Below, in pieces: positions 31,246 to 40,612 of a stretch of DNA of 64,000 nucleotides. Both the position numbers and the translations under genes were made by a program. The stretch is from Roseomonas acroporae (GTDB taxonomy: Bacteria > Pseudomonadota > Alphaproteobacteria > Acetobacterales > Acetobacteraceae). Location of the stretch: contig NZ_JALPRX010000034.1 in NCBI RefSeq assembly GCF_023223525.1, positions 1 to 64,000 on the forward strand. The letters run 5' to 3'. The notes below the pieces were generated by a model. It saw nothing but the letters and a program-made list of their open reading frames with translations. It was not told the DNA's origin and made no database searches. How positions within the stretch are numbered: position 1 is the stretch's first letter; each line of letters opens with the position of its first letter.

Positions 31246-31906
31246 CGGCCGCACGGTCCGGCGCGCCGCGGACGGGCGCGCCGGGTCCTTCCGGTTCACG
31301 GGGGGCGTGGCACGCCGCTCCTGTCCCGACGGCCGGCCGTGCCACGGCCGTCCACGGCACCGCCCCTTCCCTCGGCCGTCGAGCGAGGGACCACCCGACG
31401 CCGGCATCGCCCATGATGGCCGCCCTCCGCGAACCGCGCGGATCGTCGGCGGGCGGGCACGCCCGGAAGCCTGAAGCCGCCCCGAAGCGGCGAACCGAAG
31501 CGGGCGTGCCGACTACCCCGCCCGGCCGGCGGCCCGACGCCCGCCCCCGACACCGCCTGCGCACGCCCTGATCGGCTCCCGCTGGCCACGCGTTCCGCGC
31601 GACCTGTCTCCGGGCCGGGCGGGAAGCGTCGGCGATGCCCAGAGCGGATCGCCGACGGGCGGACACGCCCGGCGGCGTGAATCCGCGCCGGGAACAACGA
31701 GCCACGGCGAACCGCAGTCCCAACCGGACTGCGGTTCGCCGTAGACGCGCGGCATCCCGCGGGCGGCGATGTACGCGCCGAAAATATGAAATTTCATTAT
31801 TATGGATGGCTATAGTCCCGACACGGCTGCGTAAGTATGGGCGGCGGCAGGCATGCCCTGCCCAGATAACCAGCCCAGCAATCCAGCCCACAACCAGGAA
31901 CGTTTC
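31246..31906. other. Intergenic region with repeats and an AT-rich promoter patch
   Basis: No gene in 661 bases. Two related blocks lie at about 31433-31476 and 31640-31682 (both GCGGATCG, then GGGCGG-CACGCCCGG), the second leading into the family-2 repeat. From 31780 the sequence turns AT-rich (ATGAAATTTCAT palindrome at 31786-31797, then a TATAGT -10-like hexamer near 31811), probably the promoter of the desaturase gene. Confidence 0.6.
31658..31742 (+). repeat. Intergenic repeat family 2, copy with perfect 17-bp hairpin
   Basis: Aligns gap-free with 19153-19237. The hairpin arms 31704-31720 (ACGGCGAACCGCAGTCC) and 31726-31742 are exactly complementary around CAACC. Relative to the other copy, several arm bases differ on both sides so that pairing is kept. 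This is 413 bases past the gcvP stop, so it is not an obvious terminator for that operon. Confidence 0.75.
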
Positions 31907-33088
31907 ATGACCTATCTTTCCGCTGACCTCGTCCTCGGCGACGAGATCGCCGCGTCGCGGCCGCTTCGGCAGGATCCGCGTGCCCTGATGGCCGAAAGGT
32001 TGCCGGCGCGGCTTCAGCCCTTCCTGACCTGGCTGACCGCCAAGCCCGCCCCCGGCGAGGAGTTGCGGCAGCGGTCGCCGCGGAGCTTCCTGTTCGGCGC
32101 GCTCGCCTGGATCCTGGGCGGGGTCGTCCTGACCTGCCTCGGCCTCGCCAGCGGCCATGCGGCGGGCCTCCTGCCCGTCTTCCTCGGACTCACCGCCACC
32201 TGCTGCGGCCTCGGCCTGTTCCAGGTGGTGCTCTTCCACCACTGCTCGCACGGGACGGTCTTCCGCACGCGCGAGGCCAACCGGCGCGCCGGGCGGCTGA
32301 TCTCGGCCTTCCTGCTGTTCAAGCGCTTCGACGACTACCAGCGCGAGCACATGCTGCACCATTCCGCCAACAAGCTGCTGACCGAGGAGGACGAGTTCAC
32401 CGGCTTCGTGTTCGGCATGTGCCGGCTGGAACCTGGCATCGGCAAGCGGGAGCTCTGGCGCCGCGTGGCGCTCGGCCTGGTCTCGCCCGGCTTCCACGCC
32501 CGCTTCCTCTCGCGCCGCGTCCAGTCCGCGCTGCTGTCGGGAGACCTGCGGCACGACCTGCCGGGCTGGGCGTTCTGGGCCGCCCTGTTCGGCATCGCCG
32601 CCGCGACCGGCAGCCTGACCTGGCTGCTGGTCGCCTGGGTGCTGCCGGTGACGGTGCTGCTGCAGGTGGCGACCGTGTTCCGCATCCTCTGCGAGCACCG
32701 CTTCCCCGACGAGGCGCTGATCCACGCGCGGGGCAAGGCGTTCGTCTGCGCCTCGACCATCGGCGTGTTCCCCGGCGCCATGCCGCCGGCGGCGAGCGCC
32801 GCCACGGCGCGGGGCCTCGCGGCCTGGACGCTCTGGTGGGCCGACATGCTGACCGTGACGCTGTTCGCGCGCCTCTTCGTGCTGGTGGGCGACGCGCCCT
32901 GCCACGACTACCATCATCGCCGGCCGGCATCCCGCAAGTGGACGAGCTACGCCCAGGCACGCCAGCTGGACCAGGATGCCGGCTCGCCGGGCTTCCCGAT
33001 GAACTACACGGAGAACTGGGGGCTGCTGCATGCCGTGGACCACAACCTCGGCACGCTGGCGGCGACCCCGCCGGGCCTCGTCGCCTGA
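31907..33088 (+). CDS. Membrane fatty-acid desaturase-family protein
   Basis: A di-iron integral-membrane enzyme of 393 residues that would introduce a double bond or hydroxyl into a lipid chain. The three histidine boxes are present: HHCSHG near 120, HMLHHSANK near 160, and HDYHHRRP near 334. Four to five hydrophobic segments surround them (FLFGALAWILGGVVLTCLGL, ACCGLGLFQVVLF-like, WAFWAALFGIAAATG, TWLLVAWVLPVTVLLQ). It starts at the ATG behind CAGGAA; an earlier in-frame ATG would add 18 polar residues. An AT-rich promoter region precedes it, unlike its neighbours. Substrate unknown; it could also be a beta-carotene- or sphingolipid-type hydroxylase. Confidence 0.85.
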   Translation: MTYLSADLVLGDEIAASRPLRQDPRALMAERLPARLQPFLTWLTAKPAPGEELRQRSPRSFLFGALAWILGGVVLTCLGLASGHAAGLLPVFLGLTATCCGLGLFQVVLFHHCSHGTVFRTREANRRAGRLISAFLLFKRFDDYQREHMLHHSANKLLTEEDEFTGFVFGMCRLEPGIGKRELWRRVALGLVSPGFHARFLSRRVQSALLSGDLRHDLPGWAFWAALFGIAAATGSLTWLLVAWVLPVTVLLQVATVFRILCEHRFPDEALIHARGKAFVCASTIGVFPGAMPPAASAATARGLAAWTLWWADMLTVTLFARLFVLVGDAPCHDYHHRRPASRKWTSYAQARQLDQDAGSPGFPMNYTENWGLLHAVDHNLGTLAATPPGLVA

Positions 33089-33332
33089 TGGCACGGGGGC
33101 GCGGCGCGATCCGGGTCGCGCCCGCCCCCCGCGAGGCGGCGGGCCCCTTTTCCGGCGCCGCCGGGAGGGACGGGGGAGACGGGCGCAGCCGGCATCGGTG
33201 GCGCCGCGCCCTCCGCCACGAACGGGATGCAGGCCGGCGCACAAGGCAACTCCTGATGTTGCCTGGGCCGCCAATTCCCCCTAAGAGGCGAACCGGTGGA
33301 GGGTACCGGTCCTCGCACCGGGAGATTCCGGC

Positions 33333-34523
33333 ATGGTCGGAGTAGGCTATGGCCGACATACGCAGGCATCCATCGCGGTGCAGCGTTGCCTCGCCATGCT
33401 CGGGTCCATGAAACCGCAGATGTTGCTGGTCTTCTGCGGCGGCAAGCTCGACCCCGCCCTGGTGCTCACCGCCTTCCGGGACCGCTTCGGCGACGTTCCC
33501 GTCGTCGGGGGCGCGGCGGCCGGCGCGATCACGCGTTCGGGCTACGGGTACAGCGGCCTCGAGATCGGCCTCCTCGCCTTCGGGGCGGACGACCCGGTGC
33601 CGGAGGTGCTGATCGCCGAACTCCTTCCCGGCGAGGAGGAGGCCGGGCGCCGCCTCGGCCAAGGCATCCGCGACGTGGCCGCCGAGGACGCGGCCGTGCT
33701 GCTGCTGTTCGACAGCGTCGCCGTCCAGTCGCCGCTGCGGCTGCACCCGGCCAGCGAGATCGTGCGCGGCGTCCACCAGGGCCTGGCAGGGCATCGGGTG
33801 CACCTGCTCGGCGGCGGGCTGCTCACCAACATGAACCTCGGCGACGGCTGGGTGTTCGACGGGCGGGAGGTGCGCAAGCACCTGGCGCTGGCGCTGGTCT
33901 TCCCGCCGCGCGTCGAGGCCGAGACGGTGATCCTGCACGGCTGCCGGCCGGTGAGCACCTTCATGCGGATCACCCGCATCGAGGGCAGCGAGGTGTTCGA
34001 GCTGGATGGCGAGCCCGCCCTCGACGTGATCGAGCGCATGCTGGGCGTCTCGCTCGGGGCGCCGGGCGGGCAGGACCTGTCGCTGATCGCGACGCTCGGG
34101 CAGAAGCAGGGCGACCCCTACGCGCCCTACGACGAGAACGACTACGTCAACCGTCTGATCCTGAAGGCCAATCCGCGGACCGGCTCGGTCACGCTGTTCG
34201 AGCCGGACTTCACGCCGGGCGCGATGGTGCAGATCATGGGGCGCGACAACCTGCTGATGCTGGAATCGGTGCGCGATGGCATGCAGGCCCTGGGCGCGGC
34301 GATCCGCCGGCGCAGCCCGCTGTTCGGCCTCTACATCGACTGCGCCGGCCGCGCGAGCGCGCGCTCCGGCTCGCCGACGGAGGAGGCGGAGCTGGTGCTG
34401 CGCGGCCTGCCGCCCGACCTGCCCTTCCTCGGCTTCTACTCGGGCGTCGAGGTCGCACCCTTCGGCGGCCAGGCACGGCCGCTGGACTGGACGGGCGTGC
34501 TGACCGTGCTCTGCGAGCGTTAG
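33333..34523 (+). CDS. FIST N/C-domain sensory protein
   Basis: 396 residues of a stand-alone FIST protein, a domain thought to sense small ligands such as amino acids and found next to signalling genes. The N-terminal FIST domain spans about 28-215 (LLVFCGGKLDPALVLTAFRD, VGGAAAGAITRSGYGYSGLE, LLGGGLL) and the FIST_C domain about 225-380 (EPALDVIERMLG, MGRDNLLMLES, PLFGLYIDCAGRA, FLGFYSGVEVAP). No signal peptide or membrane helix: cytoplasmic. GGGAG ends eight bases before the ATG. A histidine kinase gene begins 30 bases downstream, so FIST probably supplies its input. Confidence 0.88.
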   Translation: MVGVGYGRHTQASIAVQRCLAMLGSMKPQMLLVFCGGKLDPALVLTAFRDRFGDVPVVGGAAAGAITRSGYGYSGLEIGLLAFGADDPVPEVLIAELLPGEEEAGRRLGQGIRDVAAEDAAVLLLFDSVAVQSPLRLHPASEIVRGVHQGLAGHRVHLLGGGLLTNMNLGDGWVFDGREVRKHLALALVFPPRVEAETVILHGCRPVSTFMRITRIEGSEVFELDGEPALDVIERMLGVSLGAPGGQDLSLIATLGQKQGDPYAPYDENDYVNRLILKANPRTGSVTLFEPDFTPGAMVQIMGRDNLLMLESVRDGMQALGAAIRRRSPLFGLYIDCAGRASARSGSPTEEAELVLRGLPPDLPFLGFYSGVEVAPFGGQARPLDWTGVLTVLCER

Positions 34524-34553
34524 GAGATCGAGCTGCCGCAGACGCCGCCCGCC

Positions 34554-36023
34554 ATGAACGCCGTCCAGGAAGCCCAGAAGGACCGCGAGCTGGCCTACTA
34601 TCGCCGCGAGTGCAACGTCCTCGGCTCCCGCCTGCTGCGGCTGCAGGAGGAGCAGAGCCAGGCCTACCGCGAGGCACGCCGCTCGCGCACCGTCGCCAAG
34701 CTGCTCCGCGAGGCCTACCGCCTGATCCATCTCGGCTACACGCCGGGCGAGATCGGCCGGCTGATGCTCGACATCATCGTCGACAACGCCATGTGCGACC
34801 GCGCGGCGCTGCTGCAGGAGCTCGTGCCCGGCAGCGGCGACTTCCGCATCGCCCATGCGCTCGGCCTCGGCGACGACGCCGTCGGCGCCCGCATCCGCCT
34901 CGCTTCCGCCCCGCCCTTCTTCTTCACCACCTCCCGCACCCGCATCGAGCCGCCGGTCTACGAGCTGACCAGCATCCTGCGCCTGCCCTACGTGCTCTGG
35001 GCCTACGACGCCGCCTCCGGCCACGCGCTGATCCTCGGCAACGAGACCGAGGGCAATGTCAGCCGCCCCTTCGAGGAGGGCGACCAGGAGCTCGTCGAGG
35101 GGGCGCTCTCGGTCTACATCGACGTGCTGGTCCGCAAGCAGGCCGAGGCGGACCTGATGAAGGCCAAGCTCCTGGCCGAGGAAGCGAGCTCCACCCGCTC
35201 GCGCTTCCTCGCCACCCTCACCCACGAGCTGCGGACGCCGCTCAACGCGGTGATCGGCTTCTCGGAGATGATGTCGCGGCGCTCCGGCTACAGCCTGACC
35301 GAGGAGCAGTTCGAGGAGTTCAACAGCTACATCCTCGGCTCCGCCCGCCAGCTGCTCTCGCTGATCAACGAGATCCTCGACTATTCCAGCCTGTCGCGCG
35401 CCGGCGTGGCGCTGAGCTGCGCCTGGGAGGACCTCGCCTACCTGCTGGCCGAGGCGGCCGGCGCGGCCTCCGGCGTCGGCGCCGACCGCGCGGTCGCCGT
35501 CGTGCCCACGGTGCCGGCGGAGCGCATCTGGGTCTGGGTGGACCGGGTGCGGTTCCGGCAGATCCTGGACAACCTGCTGAGCAACGCCGTGCGTTTCAGC
35601 CATGCCGGCGGCACCGTGTCGCTGCGCACCGCGCAGCAGGCGCCGTCGGCGCCGCAGCTGCCGTCGGCGATCGGCGGCCCGGCGCCATCGGCGATCGGCG
35701 CCCCGGCGCCATCGGCGCCGTGCGGCCCGACGCCATCGGCGCTGTGCATCGAGGTGCGCGACGAAGGGATCGGCATGAGCGAGGCGGACATCCCGCGCGT
35801 GCTGGAGCCGTTCCAGCAGGCCGGCAACGTGCTGGAGCGCCGGGCCGGCGGCACCGGGCTCGGCCTGCCGATCGCCAAGGGGCTGGCCGAGGCGCACGGC
35901 ATCGGCTTCGAGCTGGAGAGCCGCCCCGGCGCCGGCACCACGGTCCGCCTCGTGCTGCCCGCCGGGCTGTTCGTGATCGGCACCGACCGCCCGACGGCGC
36001 CGCCGCGCGACGCCGCGCGCTGA
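34554..36023 (+). CDS. Sensor histidine kinase, cytoplasmic, with repeat insert
   Basis: 489 residues, no membrane helix. A coiled-coil-like start (10-50) leads into a GAF-like region (about 60-195), then a HisKA domain with phosphoacceptor His224 in THELRTPLNAVIGFSEMM. The ATPase has an N-box with Asn344 (DNLLSNAVRFS), a G1 box (DEGIGM, 403-408) and a G2 box (GGTGLGLPIAKG). Between N and G1 lies a 37-residue PSAIGAPA-type repeat (361-397) not usual in the family. The start at ATG 34554 lacks a ribosome site; a CTG at 34533 behind AGGAGAT is in frame and may be the true start. It pairs with the FIST gene; no response regulator is adjacent. Confidence 0.9.
   Translation: MNAVQEAQKDRELAYYRRECNVLGSRLLRLQEEQSQAYREARRSRTVAKLLREAYRLIHLGYTPGEIGRLMLDIIVDNAMCDRAALLQELVPGSGDFRIAHALGLGDDAVGARIRLASAPPFFFTTSRTRIEPPVYELTSILRLPYVLWAYDAASGHALILGNETEGNVSRPFEEGDQELVEGALSVYIDVLVRKQAEADLMKAKLLAEEASSTRSRFLATLTHELRTPLNAVIGFSEMMSRRSGYSLTEEQFEEFNSYILGSARQLLSLINEILDYSSLSRAGVALSCAWEDLAYLLAEAAGAASGVGADRAVAVVPTVPAERIWVWVDRVRFRQILDNLLSNAVRFSHAGGTVSLRTAQQAPSAPQLPSAIGGPAPSAIGAPAPSAPCGPTPSALCIEVRDEGIGMSEADIPRVLEPFQQAGNVLERRAGGTGLGLPIAKGLAEAHGIGFELESRPGAGTTVRLVLPAGLFVIGTDRPTAPPRDAAR
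35661..35744. repeat. 24-nt in-frame tandem repeat in the histidine-kinase gene
   Basis: Three full units (35661-35684, 35685-35708, 35709-35732) and a half unit, encoding PSAIGGPA, PSAIGAPA, PSAPCGPT and PSAL. It falls inside the ATP-binding domain, between the N and G1 boxes. Confidence 0.85.
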
Positions 36024-36349
36024 ACGCGGCGCGGCGGCCCGGCGCCGCCGCGTGACCGGACGCACGCCCCGCGCCGCGCCGCCGCCGATGTGTGGGTGCA
36101 CCACGGATATGCCGACAACATGTGCAGCGTCGGACGGGTTTTTCGGCACCGGCCCGGCCGGAGCCGCGGCACGGGGCGGCGGCGCCCGGCGCGGGGCGGC
36201 GGCGTCGGTCCGTGATGCGGCCCGCCTTCCGCCGCGCCGGCCGACGAGGACGACCCGGTCTGGCATGGTCCTTGCGATCCGGGCCCGGCGATCCGGCACG
36301 GCCGGCGGCCCGGCCGCCGCGGCCGAGGCCGCGCCAAGGGGGCCAGCCC
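36024..36349. other. Intergenic region before the catabolic island
   Basis: 326 bases. An inverted repeat, CGCGGCGG (36030-36037) and CCGCCGCG (36045-36052), just after the kinase stop could end that transcript. Around 36088-36140 the sequence is less G+C-rich (GTGTGGGTGCACCACGGATA) and may hold the promoter of the transporter genes. AAGGGGG before 36350 is a ribosome site. No gene is visible. Confidence 0.5.
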
Positions 36350-37370
36350 ATGACATCCGCTCGACCGATCCAACGACGCCCGCTGCTGGCCGCGCTCGGC
36401 CTGTCCGCCCTCGCCGCGCCGCGTCTCGCCCGCGCCGCCGGTGCCGAGCGGCTCTCGGTCCGGCTGGACTGGCTGCCCTGGGGCGTCCACGCCCCCTTCC
36501 ACCTCGCCGCCGCCAAGGGCTGGTTCACCCGGCACGACCTCGACGTGCGGCTGGAGGACGGCAACGGCTCGGTGACCACCGTGCAGCTCATCGGCAACGG
36601 CCAGTTCGATGTCGGCCATGCCTCGCTCGGGCCGATGGCCATGGGGCGCAGCCGCGGCGCGCCGGTGAAGGCGATCGCCAATTTCATCCGGCAGAACGAC
36701 ATCGGCCTGATGATGCCGCAGGGCTCGCCCACCACGGTGCAGGGGCTGCGCGGCAAGAAGCTCGGCTTCACCAACGGCTCGCTGGAGACTCCCTTCCTCG
36801 ACCAGTTCCTCGCCGCCGGCCGCCTGACCCGTGCCGATGTCGAGCTGATCGCGATCGACGCGGCGGCCAAGCCGGGCGTCCTGCTGGCCGGGCGGATGGA
36901 CGGCGTGTTCTCCTCGGTGCCCTCGCTGCTGCCGATCGTGAACGCGCAGAAGCCCACCATGGCGATCCGCTTCGCCGACCACGGCCTCACCTTCCCGAGC
37001 TTCGGGCTGATCGCCAACGAGCGCAACATGGCCGAGCGCGGCCCCGCCCTGCGCCGCTTCGCCAGCGTCATCAGCGGCGCCTGGACCTACATCTTCGACG
37101 GCCACGAGGACGAGGCGGTGCAGGCCGTGCTGGCGGCGCGCGCCCAGGCCAAGCTGCCGCCCGGGGTGGTGCGCGCCCAGATCGACCTGATCCGCACCTT
37201 CCTAACCACCGATGCGACCCGCGGCGAGCCGCTCGGGATCATGGCGACGGCCGACTGGGAGGCCGGGCTGCGCGTGCTGTCCGACGCGAAGCTGATCGAG
37301 ACGCAGCAGCCGGTGGCGAGCTACTTCACCAACGACCTGCTCGACCGCGACCTGATCGCGACCGTCGGCC

Positions 37371-37384
<14 letters not shown>
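36350..37384 (+). CDS. NMT1/SsuA-like ABC transporter substrate-binding protein
   Basis: 344 residues with a signal peptide (RRPLLAALGLSALAAPRLARA). The mature part starts VRLDWLPWGVHAPFHLAAAK, the NMT1/THI5-like pattern of the nitrate/sulfonate/taurine (NitT/TauT) binding proteins; GNGQFDVGHASLGPM and LRGKKLGFTNGSLETPFLD follow. Relatives bind pyrimidine precursors, sulfonates or aromatics. It is the first gene of the plus-strand island. The ABC ATPase gene overlaps its end by 14 bases, and the permease follows. Confidence 0.88.
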
Positions 37385-38180
<796 letters not shown>

Positions 38181-38208
38181 GTGGGGCGGGAATGGGGAAG
38201 GCCGCGCG

Positions 38209-39231
38209 ATGAGCCAGGGTTCCACGGGCACGAGTTCCACGGGCACGAGTTCCATGGGCGGGGGCATGCGGGGCGGGGCCGGCATGCGTACCCTGCGCGG
38301 CCTGCTGCTGCCGACGATCGGCATGGTGGCCTTCGTGCTGCTGTGGGAGGCGGCGGTCGACGTCTTCCGCATCCCCTCCTTCCTGGTGCCGGCGCCGAGC
38401 GCCGTGTACGAGGAGCTGATCGCCTTCCCCGGCTGGTACGCGGAGCAGACCGCCTACACCGCCATGGTCACGCTGGCCGGCTTCGTGCTGGCCGCCGTGC
38501 TCGGCTTCCTGTTCGCCGTGGTGATCACGGAATCGCCGCTGCTGGACCGGCTGCTCTTCCCGCTCTTCGTGGCGCTGAACAGCATCCCGAAGGTGGCGAT
38601 CGCGCCGCTGTTCCTGATCTGGTTCGGCACCGGCGCGCTGCCCAAGGTCGCCATCGCCTTCCTGGTGGCGGTGTTCGCGGTGGTGATCGACGCCTCGCTC
38701 GGCCTGCGCTCGGTGCATCCGGACGTGCTCGACCTCGCCCGCGCGCTGCGCGGCTCGCGGCTGAAGGTGCTGCTGCGGATCAAGCTGTTCGCGGCGCTGC
38801 CCTCGCTGTTCGCCGGGCTGAAGGTGGCGATGGCGCTGGCGCTGGTGGGCGCGATCGTCGGCGAGTTCGTCTCCTCGCAGAACGGGCTCGGGCAGGTGAT
38901 CCTCTCGGCGCAGGGGACCTTCGACACCGCCCGCGTCTTCGCGGCGCTGACGATCCTCGCGGTGCTGGGCGTGGCGCTGATCGGCGCCGTGGACCTGGCG
39001 GAGCATCTCGCCATGCCCTGGCGGCACCGTTCGGTGCGCCGGCAGCGGCCGCGGGCCGCCGCCGCGGAGCGGCAACTCGATCCCGCCGCGGAGCGGCAAC
39101 TGGACCCCGCCGCGGAGCGGCAACCGGATCCCGCCGCGGAGCGGCAACCTGATCCCGCCGCGGGGCGGCGGCCGGGAGCCGCCGCGGAGCGGCCGCCGGG
39201 CGTCGCCGCCCCGCGCCAGGCGACGGGCTGA
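38209..39231 (+). CDS. NitT/TauT-type ABC transporter permease with repeat tail
   Basis: 340 residues. Six hydrophobic segments between about 30 and 265; the ATPase-coupling EAA loop is at LDLARALRGSRLKVLLRIKL. The family usually stops near residue 270-280, but here about 65 extra residues follow, rich in AAERQLDP repeats (24-nt units, 39061-39204). The N-terminus also has a 15-nt repeat encoding STGTS (38220-38249). Both tails would lie in the cytoplasm or be processed; they look like slippage products rather than functional domains. Confidence 0.88.
   Translation: MSQGSTGTSSTGTSSMGGGMRGGAGMRTLRGLLLPTIGMVAFVLLWEAAVDVFRIPSFLVPAPSAVYEELIAFPGWYAEQTAYTAMVTLAGFVLAAVLGFLFAVVITESPLLDRLLFPLFVALNSIPKVAIAPLFLIWFGTGALPKVAIAFLVAVFAVVIDASLGLRSVHPDVLDLARALRGSRLKVLLRIKLFAALPSLFAGLKVAMALALVGAIVGEFVSSQNGLGQVILSAQGTFDTARVFAALTILAVLGVALIGAVDLAEHLAMPWRHRSVRRQRPRAAAAERQLDPAAERQLDPAAERQPDPAAERQPDPAAGRRPGAAAERPPGVAAPRQATG
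39061..39204. repeat. 24-nt in-frame tandem repeat at the permease C-terminus
   Basis: Six units of GCCGCGGAGCGGCAAC plus eight variable bases, starting at 39061, 39085, 39109, 39133, 39157 and 39181. The first four are nearly identical and the last two decayed. They encode AAERQLDP-like octapeptides. Confidence 0.9.
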
Positions 39232-39288
39232 CGCCGCCCGGCGGCGGACGGACAGGAAGGGCGGCGGCACGGCGCCGCCCCCGGGAGG

Positions 39289-40500
39289 ATGACGGTGCAG
39301 CGCAGGCTTCGCGTGGGAATCATCGGCGGCGGCATCGGCGGCGCGGCGCTGGCCGGCGCCCTGGCGCAACGCGGCATCGAGGCGCGGCTGTACGAGCGCG
39401 CTCCTGCCTTCGGCCAGGTCGGCGCCGGCATCCAGATGACGCCGAACGCGGTGAAGGTGATCCGCGCGCTCGGGCAGTGGGAGGCGCTGCGCGACGCGAG
39501 CTTCCTGCCGGCGGCGATCGTCGGCCGCAACTGGCGCACCGCGCGGGTGATGTTCCGCACGCCGCTGCGGGACGAGTGCCCGAAGCTGTACGGCGCGGAA
39601 TTCTTCCACGTCCACCGTGCCGACCTGCACCGCATCCTGGTCGGGCTGCTGCCGGAGAACGCCGCGACCCTCGGGGCGCGCTGCACCGGCATCCGGCAGG
39701 AGCGCGGCGTCGCCGTGGCCAGCTTCGAGGATGGCCGCGAGGCGGAGGCGGACGTGATCGTGGGGGCCGACGGCATCCACTCCACCGTGCGCCGCGACCT
39801 GTTCGGCGAGGCGCCGCCGCGCTTCACCGGCAACATGTGCTGGCGCGCCGTGGTGCCGGTGGACGGACCGGTCGATTTCGTCAGCCCGGACTCCTCCTTC
39901 TGGATGGGGCCGAACGGCCACGTCGTCACCTACTACGTTCGCGGCGGCCGCGCCGTGAACATCGTGGCGGTACTGGAGACCAAGGACTGGGTGCAGGAAT
40001 CCTGGAACGTCCCCAGCAGCCGCGCCGAGCTGACGGCGGGCTACGCCGGCTGGCACGAGAACCTGCAGACCCTGTTCTCGCGCACCGACGCGGTGTTCAA
40101 GTGGGGGCTGTTCGACCGCGACCCGATGGCCGCATGGTCGGTGGGCCGGGTCACGCTGCTCGGCGACGCGGCCCACCCGATGCTGCCCTTCCTGTCGCAG
40201 GGCGCGGCGATGGCGATCGAGGATGCCTACGTGCTGGCCGACCGCCTCGCCGCCGAGGCGGATCCGACGGTGGCGCTCAGGGCCTACGAGGCGCTGCGGC
40301 GGCCGCGCACCGCGCGCGTGCAGCTCGAATCGCGCGAGCGCGGGCGGACCTACCATCTCGCCTCGCCCATCGCGCAGCTTCGGCGCGACGTCTCCTACTG
40401 GTTCCGCAGCCTCATCAACCCGCACAGGAGCGGCATCCAGACCAACTGGGTGTACAGCTACGACGCGACCGCGGCGCCGCCGCTGCGCGAGGCGGCGTAG
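39289..40500 (+). CDS. FAD-dependent aromatic monooxygenase (salicylate hydroxylase/NicC type)
   Basis: 403 residues, class A flavoprotein hydroxylase. GGGIGGAALAGALAQRG is the FAD-ADP fold, VGADGIHSTVRRDL the NADPH/FAD DG motif, and LLGDAAHPMLPFLSQGAAMA the ribityl-contacting GD motif. It resembles 6-hydroxynicotinate 3-monooxygenase and salicylate hydroxylase, enzymes that add or swap an OH on a ring carrying OH and COOH. It is placed between the ABC importer and the second hydroxylase, 57 bases after the permease. The exact substrate cannot be read from the sequence. Confidence 0.88.
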   Translation: MTVQRRLRVGIIGGGIGGAALAGALAQRGIEARLYERAPAFGQVGAGIQMTPNAVKVIRALGQWEALRDASFLPAAIVGRNWRTARVMFRTPLRDECPKLYGAEFFHVHRADLHRILVGLLPENAATLGARCTGIRQERGVAVASFEDGREAEADVIVGADGIHSTVRRDLFGEAPPRFTGNMCWRAVVPVDGPVDFVSPDSSFWMGPNGHVVTYYVRGGRAVNIVAVLETKDWVQESWNVPSSRAELTAGYAGWHENLQTLFSRTDAVFKWGLFDRDPMAAWSVGRVTLLGDAAHPMLPFLSQGAAMAIEDAYVLADRLAAEADPTVALRAYEALRRPRTARVQLESRERGRTYHLASPIAQLRRDVSYWFRSLINPHRSGIQTNWVYSYDATAAPPLREAA

Positions 40501-40551
40501 CGGCGGCGCGCCGCCGGGACGGCATCCGCATCGACGCCCGCAAGAGAGCGC

Positions 40552-40590
40552 TTGCGCGACGCCGGTCAATGATGTGTATACTTACTAATA
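40552..40590 (+). promoter_or_regulatory. AT-rich promoter/operator candidate of the hydroxylase operon
   Basis: In a very G+C-rich context this short stretch reads AATGATGTGTATACTTACTAATA. TTGCGC (40552-40557) and TATACT (40577-40582) could be -35 and -10 with a 19-base spacer, somewhat long. GTGTATACTTAC is partly palindromic and could bind the island's MarR regulator (51998). The proposal is from composition and position only. Confidence 0.4.
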
Positions 40591-40612
40591 GGCCGTGAGG
40601 GAGCTTTTCGGC

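Noticed and set aside
32397-36356. A long minus-strand frame opposite the desaturase, FIST and kinase genes
   Set aside because: Same reason: no motifs, compositionally biased, and the plus strand has complete families.
40595-40612. GTG at 40595 as start of the MhpA-like gene
   Set aside because: The GTG lies inside the GAGGGA ribosome site of the ATG at 40613.
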